Below, piece by piece: positions 1 through 7,700 of a stretch of 57,210 nucleotides of DNA. Both the position numbers and the translations under genes were made by a program. Location: positions 1-57,210 of the forward strand of contig RFZL01000011.1 in the NCBI GenBank assembly GCA_009920665.1, given 5' to 3'. How positions within the stretch are numbered: position 1 is the first letter of the stretch; each line of letters opens with the position of its first letter. This DNA comes from Alphaproteobacteria bacterium (GTDB lineage: Bacteria > Pseudomonadota > Alphaproteobacteria > Puniceispirillales > Puniceispirillaceae). Under the pieces are notes generated by a model that saw only the letters and a program-made list of their open reading frames with translations, was not told where the DNA came from and ran no database searches.

Positions 1-12
1 GGGAACAGAGAC

Positions 13-210
13 ATGCTTTCAAGAGGGGCACGGCTGCTGACAGCGGCCATCGGTACGGCGCTTGTGATGGCCTTCGTCTTCGGCCTCGCGCACAGCATCT
101 CGACCGGTTTCGCCGGTTTTCGGGGCGGGCTGCCCTTCTGGATCATCGCCATCACCGTGATGTCGATGGCGGCCTATGATTTCTGGGACGAGACCATCCG
201 CAGGAAATAG
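13..210 (+). CDS. Small two-helix membrane protein, unknown function
   Basis: The predicted protein has 65 residues and two hydrophobic stretches (about residues 8-29 and 40-55), ending in a charged tail (DETIRRK). The composition is that of a real small inner-membrane protein, whereas the opposite-strand reading is Arg/Asp/His-rich and looks like a shadow. No family is recognised. It lies tail-to-tail with the copper regulator and may belong to an operon cut off at the left edge of the window. The ribosome-binding site is weak, so the start is uncertain. Confidence 0.55.
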   Translation: MLSRGARLLTAAIGTALVMAFVFGLAHSISTGFAGFRGGLPFWIIAITVMSMAAYDFWDETIRRK

Positions 211-244
211 TGGCAAAAAGGCCGGGGAGGGGCGGAGAGGGGAT

Positions 245-634
245 TTACTTCCCGCTCAGCGCGTTCAGGATCGGGCAGTCGGGGCGGTGGTCGCCGTCGC
301 AGGCCGAGGCGAGGCCGGTCAATTCATCCTTCAGTGACTGCAGTTCGGCAAGCCGCGCATCTATCTCGTCGATCTTCTTCAGCGTCATCGCCTTGACCTC
401 GCGGCTCGGCCGGTTGCGGTCCTCATACAGCCCCAGCAACTCGCGGCATTCCTCGACCGAGAAATCGAACTTGCGGGCCTTGCCGACGAATTGCAGTTTC
501 GCCACATCACCCTCGCCATAGTCGCGATAACCGGTCACCGCGTCCTGGCGCGGCGTCACCATGCCGATATTCGCGTAATAGCGCACCGTCTTCACCGTCA
601 GCCCGGCGCGCCGCGCCGCCTCGCCAATCTGCAT
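245..634 (-). CDS. cueR: MerR-family copper-responsive regulator (CueR/HmrR type)
   Basis: A 129-residue MerR-family activator that senses Cu(I) and distorts promoter DNA to switch on copper-handling genes. The N-terminal winged helix-turn-helix begins MQIGEAARRAGLTVKTVRYY, followed by a dimerisation coiled coil. Cysteines at 112 and 120 in the C-terminal metal loop (ACDGDHRPDCPI) fall at the same positions as the Cu(I) ligands of E. coli CueR. The start at 634 is chosen because GGAG lies 8 bases upstream and the protein then begins as family members do; starts at 652 and 658 are possible. It is divergent from the copper operon, with the expected operator between them. Confidence 0.9.
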   Translation of the reverse strand: MQIGEAARRAGLTVKTVRYYANIGMVTPRQDAVTGYRDYGEGDVAKLQFVGKARKFDFSVEECRELLGLYEDRNRPSREVKAMTLKKIDEIDARLAELQSLKDELTGLASACDGDHRPDCPILNALSGK

Positions 635-677
635 TCTCTTTCTCCGGTTCATCTGCAAATTTCCGGGTGATGGCCCT

Positions 678-708
678 TTACCTTCCCCTCGGGGGAAGCC
701 TTACATAG
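678..708 (+). promoter_or_regulatory. CueR/HmrR-type operator and long-spacer promoter
   Basis: The dyad CTTCCCC-TCG-GGGGAAG (682-698) lies between a -35-like TTTACC (678-683) and a -10-like ACATAG/TACATA (702-708). This gives the 18-19 bp spacer typical of MerR-family promoters, with the operator inside the spacer. The dyad closely matches the CueR/HmrR consensus (ACCTTCCC...GGGAAGGT). It should drive the DUF4396-copC-copD-oxidase operon starting at 728. Confidence 0.8.
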
Positions 709-727
709 AGGTCAGATGGAGGTCAAG

Positions 728-1174
728 ATGACGGCAATCACATCATCATTGGGCATCAGCTGGCGCTGCCGCCATACCTGGCGGCGGGCGTCCTACAACA
801 CCTCATGGTGTCTTCTTGGCTGCGCCATCGGCGATCTCGGCACCATCCTGTTCTTTCAGGTGACAGGCATTCCCTGGCCGGTCTGGGCGATCATGACGCT
901 TGCCATCATGAACGGCCTGCTGACCTCGATCGCGCTGGAAACGGCAATCCTGGCACGCCAGATGCCGCTTCGCCCGGCGCTGAAGACGGCGCTCGGGATG
1001 TCGCTGATCTCGATGATCGGCATGGAGGTGGCGATGAATATCACCGATGTCCTGCTGACCGGCGGCGCGATGCTGACCTGGTGGGTGGTGCCGATCATGC
1101 TGCTGGCCGGCTTCCTCGCCCCGCTTCCCTATAATTACTGGCGTCTGAAGGCGCTTGGCAAGGCCTGCCACTAG
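728..1174 (+). CDS. DUF4396 membrane protein, first gene of copper operon
   Basis: A 148-residue integral membrane protein with about four hydrophobic helices. It carries the DUF4396 pattern: a Cys-containing first helix (WCLLGCAIGD), a middle ME..MN.TD segment and a C-terminal N.WRL..LGKACH tail. The function of DUF4396 is not established. Here it is the promoter-proximal gene under a CueR-type promoter, followed by copC and copD, and its Cys and His residues could bind metal (inference). The ATG at 728 is preferred because GGAGG lies 5 bases upstream; an in-frame ATG at 716 overlaps that Shine-Dalgarno sequence. Confidence 0.75.
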   Translation: MTAITSSLGISWRCRHTWRRASYNTSWCLLGCAIGDLGTILFFQVTGIPWPVWAIMTLAIMNGLLTSIALETAILARQMPLRPALKTALGMSLISMIGMEVAMNITDVLLTGGAMLTWWVVPIMLLAGFLAPLPYNYWRLKALGKACH

Positions 1175-1201
1175 ATGCCTGCCACTGGGGTGAAATACGC
1201 C

Positions 1202-1564
1202 ATGCCATGCCGTCATATCCATTATGCTGTACTTGCCATCATCATGCTGCTGTCAACGGCGGTGATGGCGCATTCGCCGCTGACCGCGCTCACGCCGGCG
1301 GACGGGGCGCGGCTCACCACCGCGCCGGACAGCATCGAGATGCGGTTCAGCGGCAGCTCGCGGCTGGTCAGGTTTGCCCTTGTCAGCACGGCGGACGGGG
1401 CGGAAGTCGGACTTGACGATACGCATCTGATGGTTGAGGCGGTTGATCACAGCATCGCCCTGCCGGCGCTTGCCGCCGGTGACTACATGGCCAGCTGGCG
1501 CGCCATGGGCGAGGATGGCCATGTGATCAGGGGACGCTTTTCCTTCACCATCGTGCCGGAGTGA
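1202..1564 (+). CDS. copC: Periplasmic copper-binding protein CopC
   Basis: A 120-residue secreted protein with an N-terminal signal peptide ending in AVMA, so the mature protein starts HSPL. That leaves the conserved amino-terminal His that binds Cu(II) in CopC. The C-terminal EDGHVIRGRFSFTI matches the CopC signature, with its second His ligand. CopC binds copper in the periplasm and hands it to CopD. It sits between DUF4396 and copD in the CueR-controlled operon. The Met at 1202 places the signal peptide sensibly; an in-frame Met at 1175 would add nine residues. Confidence 0.9.
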   Translation: MPCRHIHYAVLAIIMLLSTAVMAHSPLTALTPADGARLTTAPDSIEMRFSGSSRLVRFALVSTADGAEVGLDDTHLMVEAVDHSIALPALAAGDYMASWRAMGEDGHVIRGRFSFTIVPE

Positions 1565-1571
1565 CCGGTTG

Positions 1572-2462
1572 ATGTTCGAAATCTGGGACATTCTGCGGCC
1601 GCTGACCAAGTTCGGCCTGTATCTGGCCATGCTCGGTGCCGCTGGCGGGCTGATCTTCGAGGTGCTGTTCCGCCACCGCGTGCCGGAGGCAACAGCCATC
1701 CATGTCAGCCGTCTGATCGCTGTTGCCGCCTGGGCCGGGCTTGTCCTTGTCGGGGTGCGGCTTGCGGTGGCGGCGGGAAGCCTTGGCGGCGATCTGGCAA
1801 GCATGCGTGATCCGGTGCTTGTCGGCTTGGTGATGCAATCGCCGCTGGGGCTGTCGAGCATGATCGCCGGGATCGGCTTTGCGATGATCACCGTGATCGG
1901 GCGGGTCAAGGCGCGTGGCGAGCAGGCGGCGCGCATCGTCGCCGCGGCAACGGTGCTGCTGTCGCTGACGGTTGCCGGGCACGCCACCATGCTTGGTGCC
2001 ATCACCGGTGTGTTGCTGGCGCTGCATCTTGGCGGGGTTGCCTTCTGGCTTGGGGCCTTGCTGCCGCTGCGGCAATTATGCGGCGGTGCCGGCGATGTGA
2101 CATCGGCGGCGATGCTTGCCGATGTCGCTGACAGATTTGGCCGGATTGCACAGCGGGTGGTTCCGGTGCTGATTGTCGCCGGGGGCGTCTATGCCGCGAT
2201 CCTCACCGGGTCGGTGGCGGCGATGCTGACAAGCGGCTATGGGCTGGCGCTGCTGGTCAAGATCGGGCTTGTCGCCGGCCTGCTGTGGCTGGCGGCGCGG
2301 AACAGGTTCCGGATCGTGCCGGCACTTCAGGCGGGCGATCTGTCGGCGGCGCTGCGGCTTCGCCGGATGATCGACCGGGAAATTCTTGTCGCCATCGCCG
2401 TTCTGGTGATGAGCAGCCTGCTGACAAGCTCACTCACCCTGCCGATGCGGAGTATGGGATGA
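1572..2462 (+). CDS. copD: Copper resistance/import membrane protein CopD
   Basis: A 296-residue polytopic membrane protein with about eight hydrophobic helices and the CopD-domain pattern: His in the central helices (GHATMLGAITGVLLALHLGG.AFWLGALLPL) and a late LL.KIGLV segment. CopD partners with CopC to move copper across the inner membrane, supplying copper enzymes or giving resistance. The ATG at 1572 is the sensible start; a TTG one codon earlier is also open. Its last four bases overlap the start of the downstream oxidase (ATGA at 2459-2462), indicating translational coupling. Confidence 0.88.
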   Translation: MFEIWDILRPLTKFGLYLAMLGAAGGLIFEVLFRHRVPEATAIHVSRLIAVAAWAGLVLVGVRLAVAAGSLGGDLASMRDPVLVGLVMQSPLGLSSMIAGIGFAMITVIGRVKARGEQAARIVAAATVLLSLTVAGHATMLGAITGVLLALHLGGVAFWLGALLPLRQLCGGAGDVTSAAMLADVADRFGRIAQRVVPVLIVAGGVYAAILTGSVAAMLTSGYGLALLVKIGLVAGLLWLAARNRFRIVPALQAGDLSAALRLRRMIDREILVAIAVLVMSSLLTSSLTLPMRSMG

Positions 2463-3847
2463 AACGACGAAGCTTTATCAGCGCCGGCATTCATGCAGGC
2501 GCGATGACGGCCATGATCTCGGCGCTGCCGCTGCCAACACTGGCGGCCGGGGTCAGGCGCTATGCCATCACCGCCGCGCCGGCAGCGCAGCATCTTGGTC
2601 CGCCGGACCGGCCGGCAACCAGCCTGTGGCTTTATGGCGGTACCTCGCCCGGGCCGCTGATCGAGGCGTGGCGCGGTGAGGAACTTGAGGTGGAGTTCCT
2701 GAACAATCTCGATGTGCCGACGACAATGCACTGGCACGGCATCCGGAACCTGAACGCGATGGATGGCGTTCCCGATCTGACACAGGCCGCTATCGAGCCG
2801 GGAGCGCGCTTCACCTACCGGTTTCCGCTCAAGGATGCGGGGAGTTTCTGGTACCACGCGCATAACAAGGGGTGGGAACAGCTGGCGCGGGGGCTGTACG
2901 GGGCCCTGATCGTTCGCGAGCCTGATGAGGCCTCCGGCCTTCAGGATATCACGCTTGTCGCCGATGACTGGCGCCTTGATGAGGATTACCAGCTTCACGA
3001 GGACAGTTTCGGCTCGCTTATGGACTGGTCGCATCAGGGGCGGCTTGGCAACTGGCTGACGGTGAATGGCGCTACAGATCCCGAAATCCCGGTGGCCAGC
3101 GGACCGGTGCGGCTGCGCCTGATCAATGCGGCAAATGCGCGGACACTTGCCTTCCGGCTCGCCAGTGGCGCTCCGATGCGGATTGTCGCGCTTGACGGCT
3201 CTCCTTGCGCGGCTTTCGAGGTTGAAACGGTGCGTCTGGCGCCAGCGCAACGTGTCGATCTTCTGGCCAGTTTCGATGAAGGCCTCACCATCCTCGAGGA
3301 GATCAGCACCGGCGATGCCATCGGGGCCGCCCGTCTGGTTGGCGCGTCGCAAACGACACTGGCCGCTGGTCGGACGATCGAGAACCGACCCTGGTATGAT
3401 CGCCCCGATACCGCCGGCGCGCATGTCATCGACATCCATATGCAGGGCGGCGCGATGGGCAATCTGGAATCCGCCCTTTTCGAGGGCGAGACAATGCCGC
3501 TACGCGAACTGGCCCGGGAGCATTCAAAATTATGGGCCTTCAACGGCATCGTTGGCGGATATGACCATAGGCTTGCCGACCTTGCGCTTGGCGATGTGGC
3601 GGTATTGCGGGTCCGCAACGACACGCGCTGGGAACATGCGATGCATCTGCATGGGCATCATTTCTGGGTGAATTCGCGCGAGTTCGGTGAAGCTGGCCGG
3701 GATGTCCTGCGTGACACCTATCTTATGGCCCCCGGTGAGACTGCCGACCTTGTCTTCATCGCCGACAACCCCGGTCTGTGGCTGTTTCACTGCCACATGA
3801 TGGAACATCATGCCGCCGGCATGGGCGGTGTCATCAGCATCTCCTGA
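2459..3847 (+). CDS. Tat-exported multicopper oxidase (CueO/CopA-like)
   Basis: A 462-residue multicopper oxidase with all four copper motifs: HWHG (residues 91-94), HAH (133-135), HLHGHHF (396-402) and the HCHMMEHH...M motif near 444, which supplies the type 1 Cys and axial Met. The N-terminus KRRSFI followed by a hydrophobic stretch is a twin-arginine signal, so the enzyme is folded and metallated before export. It probably oxidises Cu(I) or other small substrates in the periplasm. There is no long Met-rich insert like that of E. coli CueO. It is translationally coupled to copD. Confidence 0.9.
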   Translation: MKRRSFISAGIHAGAMTAMISALPLPTLAAGVRRYAITAAPAAQHLGPPDRPATSLWLYGGTSPGPLIEAWRGEELEVEFLNNLDVPTTMHWHGIRNLNAMDGVPDLTQAAIEPGARFTYRFPLKDAGSFWYHAHNKGWEQLARGLYGALIVREPDEASGLQDITLVADDWRLDEDYQLHEDSFGSLMDWSHQGRLGNWLTVNGATDPEIPVASGPVRLRLINAANARTLAFRLASGAPMRIVALDGSPCAAFEVETVRLAPAQRVDLLASFDEGLTILEEISTGDAIGAARLVGASQTTLAAGRTIENRPWYDRPDTAGAHVIDIHMQGGAMGNLESALFEGETMPLRELAREHSKLWAFNGIVGGYDHRLADLALGDVAVLRVRNDTRWEHAMHLHGHHFWVNSREFGEAGRDVLRDTYLMAPGETADLVFIADNPGLWLFHCHMMEHHAAGMGGVISIS

Positions 3848-3880
3848 TCGGGGTTTGCGGCAGCGCGCATGGCAAATGCA

Positions 3881-4492
3881 TCACCGAAGGCAGCCAAGCG
3901 CGGCAAGACAGTTTGCGTTAAAAGCCGCTTTGTCGATCATGTCTGTCCGGAATTCCCCGCCCGGCATCGCCGCGATCTGTACAGCGCCGGTCAGGATGCT
4001 GTAATAGGCCCGGGCCAGATCACCGGCGCTCTTGGCATCGGCATAGCCATAATGCAGCAGCAGCGCCCGCAGCCCGGCAAGCTGCTCGGCAGTCCCGGTC
4101 CGCAGATGTTCGGCTGTTGCCGCCGTCAGCTTCGGCGCCAATGTCGCGGTCAGATGGTTGATGAGATGACACAGAAGCGGTCGCGCGGCAAAGCTTGACA
4201 CAAAGATTCTGTTGAAGCTGGCGCGGGGCAGGGGGGCACCGGCCGCCAGCAATGACCGGTTGAAGGCCGCCATGCAATCATTCAGCAATGTCCGGTAGGC
4301 CGCAAGGATGATCTCCTCGCGCGTGGCGAAATAGCCATAAAGCGCCGGCTTCGTGAGTTTGCAGGCGGCGGCGATATCCTGCATCGACACCGCATTGAGA
4401 CCGTGCGCGCCGACAAGACCTGCCGTCGCCTTGATGATGTCGCGGCGTCGCGCCGCCTTTGCGTTGTCTGATCTGGCCCGCGCTGTCGCCAT
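3881..4492 (-). CDS. TetR/AcrR-family transcriptional regulator
   Basis: A 203-residue regulator with an N-terminal helix-turn-helix (SMQDIAAACKLTKPALYGYF, about residues 38-57) and a variable ligand domain. It runs convergent to the copper operon. Two palindromic sites just upstream (4506-4540) suggest autoregulation. The start at 4492 (MATARARS) is chosen over a GTG at 4501. No adjacent same-operon target is evident, so the effector is unknown. The family is certain and the role is not. Confidence 0.88.
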   Translation of the reverse strand: MATARARSDNAKAARRRDIIKATAGLVGAHGLNAVSMQDIAAACKLTKPALYGYFATREEIILAAYRTLLNDCMAAFNRSLLAAGAPLPRASFNRIFVSSFAARPLLCHLINHLTATLAPKLTAATAEHLRTGTAEQLAGLRALLLHYGYADAKSAGDLARAYYSILTGAVQIAAMPGGEFRTDMIDKAAFNANCLAALGCLR

Positions 4493-4505
4493 TCTCAACA
4501 CTTTC

Positions 4506-4540
4506 TTACCAATGGTAAATTAATAAAATACCATAGGTAA
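4506..4540. promoter_or_regulatory. Twin palindromic operator upstream of the TetR gene
   Basis: Two 11-bp palindromes with the same arms, TACC-AAT-GGTA (4507-4517) and TACC-ATA-GGTA (4529-4539), have centres 22 bp apart. That is two helical turns, which would put two bound dimers on one DNA face. The region is AT-rich and promoter-like. It lies 14 bp upstream of the TetR start and fits an autoregulatory operator. Confidence 0.65.
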
Positions 4541-4662
4541 TTTAATGTATAATCTGAATGGTGTAAAGGTACGCCGCCGGCGTGTGCCGGATCAGACTGT
4601 CTTTGAGGGATTTCCCCGAAACAGGAAGATGTCCTCGATCACCGCGCACGAATAGAAATGGC

Positions 4663-4674
4663 CTGTCCGGACAG
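4663..4674. promoter_or_regulatory. Perfect 12-bp palindrome CTGTCCGGACAG
   Basis: An exact palindrome in the ~250-base gap between the TetR promoter and the 3' end of the secreted-protein gene. It could be a regulator site or the stem of a small hairpin. No T-tract follows, so a terminator is not supported. Nothing else recognisable was seen between 4545 and 4741. Confidence 0.3.
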
Positions 4675-4741
4675 AATACTGGCCTTCAATACAGATGATG
4701 GCTTGTTGTTCGCGTTCGCCGGCAGGGCACCGCACCTCATC

Positions 4742-5203
4742 TCAGAACAGACGTTCGCGGTCTTCCTTGACGCAGCGGTATCTTTCGACCACCAGCGCCG
4801 ATTTCTCGTTCGATGTCTGGGTGTATCCCTCGAAGACAGCATCGCCGCTTGTGCGCGAAATGAACATCTGATGGTGGTGCCCCTCCTCGCTGGTTTCGCA
4901 GGCCAGACGCAGGGCCGAGATCCGACATTGTGACGGGGCGAACAACACCTCGCCCGAGGGCATGTCGAGAACCGATGCACGTTTTCCGTTGCGAATCTCG
5001 ATCTTGATCTGACGTTCGGCGTCGCGTAGTGCCTCGGTTCGAATGTCGCCGGCAACAAAGGCCAGAAGGTGTGACCGTATTTCACCGTTACACTGGAAGC
5101 GCACAGCCTGCATATCCGCCAATGCGGGAGTGGAGGTCAGTCCGGCGACGCCGGGTAACAGGGCGAAAGCCAAAAGCAAGGCAAGTCTGGCGTGAGACAT
5201 CAT
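4742..5203 (-). CDS. Secreted protein of unknown function
   Basis: A 153-residue protein with a clear Sec signal peptide (hydrophobic residues about 7-25, then TPALA). The mature part contains four cysteines (in FQCNGE, PSQCRIS, RLACETS and YRCVKED) that could form two periplasmic disulphides. No family is recognised. The start ATG (5203-5201) overlaps the stop of a small upstream reading frame in an ATGA arrangement, suggesting translational coupling. The signal peptide and cysteine pattern favour this reading over the overlapping opposite-strand frame. Confidence 0.6.
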   Translation of the reverse strand: MMSHARLALLLAFALLPGVAGLTSTPALADMQAVRFQCNGEIRSHLLAFVAGDIRTEALRDAERQIKIEIRNGKRASVLDMPSGEVLFAPSQCRISALRLACETSEEGHHHQMFISRTSGDAVFEGYTQTSNEKSALVVERYRCVKEDRERLF

Positions 5204-5361
5204 AAGCAAAGCAGATCAGTTTCGATCATTCTGCAGGGAATAAGGATTTCCGTCGTTCCGTGATCGAAATGCCAATCAATTCCTTTCTTTTTCACATCAG
5301 AGCGCGCGAAACAGGTGAGCAGACATTTCTGCCAATCCCGCACATTCGCAGCTTTCTTCAT
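5200..5361 (-). CDS. Possible 53-residue small protein coupled to the secreted protein
   Basis: A short frame beginning MKKAANVRDWQK and ending LLCL. An AAAGG ribosome-binding sequence lies about 6 bases before the ATG at 5361. Its stop overlaps the start of the secreted-protein gene (ATGA). It is AT-richer than the genes around it and has no recognisable domain. It could be a genuine small protein or a leader that couples translation to the downstream gene. Confidence 0.42.
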   Translation of the reverse strand: MKKAANVRDWQKCLLTCFARSDVKKKGIDWHFDHGTTEILIPCRMIETDLLCL

Positions 5362-5483
5362 ATTTACCTTTATTAGCAACATTTAATGTGACGAAATAGG
5401 TGATTACACCAATTAAAAGTGAAATATATCCGGTTTTTTTGCCGGACTTGTCTTGACCGTAGCATCTGCGCTACCACAGAGAC

Positions 5484-6515
5484 ATGCTGTCCTTTGTCGA
5501 GAAAACACTGGCCGAACAGGGTTTCGCCGCCTGCTGGGACCTGCAGGTCGCACCGCTGATCGAGCGATATGCCGCCAAACGCCGGCGACGTATCCTGTGC
5601 GCCAGTCTGATCACCGGTATCGCGGCTGGCCTCGCCATCGTTGTTCTGGCTCTGCACACGCAGATCGACAGCGCCGGCTTTCTGGATCAGCCGATGAACC
5701 GGGCACTCGTGCTGGCGTTGGCGGGACTGGCGGTGATCTGCGTCTGGATGGCGCTGTTGCCGGTACCGGCAGCCTTTGCCGAGGCGGTGCGGCGGGCCGT
5801 TGAATTGCATTTCGCCAACCTGTTTTCAGCTGATGACAACACGGCCTTTGGCGAGGTTGTGTTGCAGGACCTCGTCACCGATGGGGTTTTGCTGGACCGC
5901 GAATACAGGCTGACCGCCAACTATGCCGGCACCTATGGAGATTGCCGCGTGCGGATGATCGAGGCGGCTGCCGGGCTGGCCAGCGGTCACCGACATAACC
6001 GGGTCGAACTTCTGGTTTTTCGTGTCAGCCTGCCAATCGCCCAAAGCGGTGAGGTTTATGCGGACAGCCGCGCCGACCGGTTGGAGTCGCGCATGAAGGC
6101 TGACCCGGCGCTGCGTCCCTGGCATGTCAGGAATGACCAGCTCGACGGCATCTTCACGATTGTTACAAGCGAACTCGACATGGCGGAAGGCCTGTTCACC
6201 GATAGCTTGGTCGAGACAATGCTGCGGATTCAGGAACATCTTGCCAGCCCCTTGGCGACGCGGCGTGGGGCGCCAGCACGCATTGCCATGCAGGCATCAG
6301 CGGGCAGCCTTGTGATGGTGATAGAAATGCCGGTTTCAGCCCGGCATGAGGCCGACCTGTCGCCAACTGCGGCCAGAGCAAGCGCGCGTGAGATGATTGT
6401 GCGGTTCGCAACGCTGCCGGCGCTGGTTGATGATCTCCACGGGCGTGCCGACACGCCGCCGGCCTTCGCGCCTTTGTCGAGTGACGATGATACGCAACCG
6501 GCCGTCGCCATATAG
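5484..6515 (+). CDS. Two-helix inner-membrane protein with cytoplasmic domain, DUF3137-like
   Basis: A 343-residue protein with a charged N-terminal region (residues 1-37), two membrane helices (about 38-58 and 74-97), a large soluble domain and an acidic, low-complexity tail (SSDDDTQPA). The layout and the TYGDCRVRMIEA/LLVFRVSLP segments resemble DUF3137 proteins, whose function is unknown. No catalytic motif is seen. The upstream 120 bases are AT-rich and could hold its promoter. The family call is from memory and moderate. Confidence 0.6.
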   Translation: MLSFVEKTLAEQGFAACWDLQVAPLIERYAAKRRRRILCASLITGIAAGLAIVVLALHTQIDSAGFLDQPMNRALVLALAGLAVICVWMALLPVPAAFAEAVRRAVELHFANLFSADDNTAFGEVVLQDLVTDGVLLDREYRLTANYAGTYGDCRVRMIEAAAGLASGHRHNRVELLVFRVSLPIAQSGEVYADSRADRLESRMKADPALRPWHVRNDQLDGIFTIVTSELDMAEGLFTDSLVETMLRIQEHLASPLATRRGAPARIAMQASAGSLVMVIEMPVSARHEADLSPTAARASAREMIVRFATLPALVDDLHGRADTPPAFAPLSSDDDTQPAVAI

Positions 6516-6551
6516 ACCGGTCGCTATATAGACAATGCAAGGAACATGATT

Positions 6552-7289
6552 ATGAAACTGTCCGATTTCTCGGTCCTGACCTTTGATTGCTACGGCACCC
6601 TGATCGATTGGGAGTCAGGCATGATTGCCGGCCTGAAGCCATTGACCGACCGCATCGCGGCGCGCGATGGCCGGCAGCCGGACCGCAACATGATCCTCGA
6701 GGCACATGCCAGACAGGAATCAACGCATCAGCGCCAGACCCCGGCGAAGCGCTACAGCGATCTGCTGGCCGGCGTCTATCGGCGGCTTGCCGAGGAATGG
6801 GGCCTTTCCGTCGGTTGGGACGAGGCGATGGCTTATGGCAGGTCGGTTGAAAATTGGCCTGCCTTTGCCGATTCGGCGGCGGCGCTCGCCTATCTGAAAC
6901 AGCATTTCAGGCTGGTCATTCTGTCGAATGTGGACAATGCCAGCTTTGCCCACAGCAATGCCAGGCTGGGTTTGGCTTTTGATGCCATCTACACGGCCGA
7001 GGATGTCGGCAGCTACAAGCCCGACGATGCGAATTTCATCTATATGCTGACGCAACTCGAAACTCTTGGCTTTGGCAAGCAGGACATCCTGCATACGGCG
7101 GAAAGCATGTTTCACGACCATGCGCCGGCGAACCGCCACGGGCTGGCCAATTGCTGGATTTACCGCCGCCACGAGGATGAGGGTTTCGGTGCCACCATGC
7201 ACCCCGGGGACATGCCAACCTGTGATTTCCGGTTCACCAGCATGGCGGCGATGGTCGAGGCCCACAAGGCCGAGCTGGCTGGCGCCTAG
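6552..7289 (+). CDS. HAD hydrolase, (S)-2-haloacid dehalogenase type II-like
   Basis: A 245-residue HAD-superfamily hydrolase. Motif I is TFDCYGTLIDWE, with nucleophilic Asp near residue 12, and the CYGTL form is typical of type II haloacid dehalogenases. Motif II is ILSNVDN, the motif III Lys lies in SYKPDDANF, and an acidic motif IV region follows (HTAESMFHDH). Family members hydrolyse 2-haloacids or phosphomonoesters, and the substrate cannot be told from sequence. The ATG at 6552 has AAGGA at good spacing; an ATG at 6546 is too close. Its stop shares the CTAG at 7286-7289 with the convergent DUF1330 gene. Confidence 0.82.
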   Translation: MKLSDFSVLTFDCYGTLIDWESGMIAGLKPLTDRIAARDGRQPDRNMILEAHARQESTHQRQTPAKRYSDLLAGVYRRLAEEWGLSVGWDEAMAYGRSVENWPAFADSAAALAYLKQHFRLVILSNVDNASFAHSNARLGLAFDAIYTAEDVGSYKPDDANFIYMLTQLETLGFGKQDILHTAESMFHDHAPANRHGLANCWIYRRHEDEGFGATMHPGDMPTCDFRFTSMAAMVEAHKAELAGA

Positions 7290-7576
7290 AGGGCGTCCAG
7301 AACCCTGATATCACGGTCCGCCGCATCGCCAAGTGTGGCCAGCGCGTCGCTATAGGCCTTGCTGTTATAGGCGTCGATGGCGGCCTGCGCGCTGGGGAAT
7401 TCGATGAGCACCGTGCGCGTCGCCTCGTCACCCTCAAGCATCGCCACCGGCATGCCGCGCGACAGGAAGGTCCCGCCACCGGCGGCGATCGCCACCGACG
7501 CCTTGGCGGCATAGGCCGCGAGTTGATCTGCATCGTGAATGGCCTTGTAGACGGCCAGCCAGTAACCCTTGCTCAT
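7286..7576 (-). CDS. DUF1330 family protein
   Basis: A 96-residue dimeric alpha/beta-barrel (ferredoxin-like) protein. It shows the DUF1330 layout: YWLAVYKAIHDADQLAAYA at the start, then GGGTFLSRG, the TRTVLIEFPSAQAAIDAYNS core, and a short C-terminus. No enzymatic activity is established for the family. The start at 7576 has CAGGAG at 6 bases; the ATG at 7582 sits directly on the ribosome-binding site. It overlaps the convergent HAD gene by four bases. Confidence 0.85.
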   Translation of the reverse strand: MSKGYWLAVYKAIHDADQLAAYAAKASVAIAAGGGTFLSRGMPVAMLEGDEATRTVLIEFPSAQAAIDAYNSKAYSDALATLGDAADRDIRVLDAL

Positions 7577-7660
7577 CTTCATCTCCTGCTGTGCGGATAC
7601 TCTGGAAACAGGTGGCCTGTCCCTGCAGGCCGGATGAACATTAGAGACCGGCTTTGCCGG

Positions 7661-7694
7661 GGCGTCAATCCGAAGGGGGCGTCAATCCGAAGGG
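7661..7694. repeat. Tandem duplication, 17-bp unit x 2
   Basis: The unit GGCGTCAATCCGAAGGG occurs at 7661-7677 and again, identically, at 7678-7694. It ends six bases from the stop codon of the EamA transporter gene. It is one of several short intergenic tandem duplications in this window. Confidence 0.9.
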
Positions 7695-7700
7695 GCGGCG

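Noticed and set aside
4658-4933. Plus-strand frame opposite the secreted protein gene
   Set aside because: The minus-strand frame has a signal peptide, four spaced cysteines and a coupled start; the plus-strand reading has none of these.
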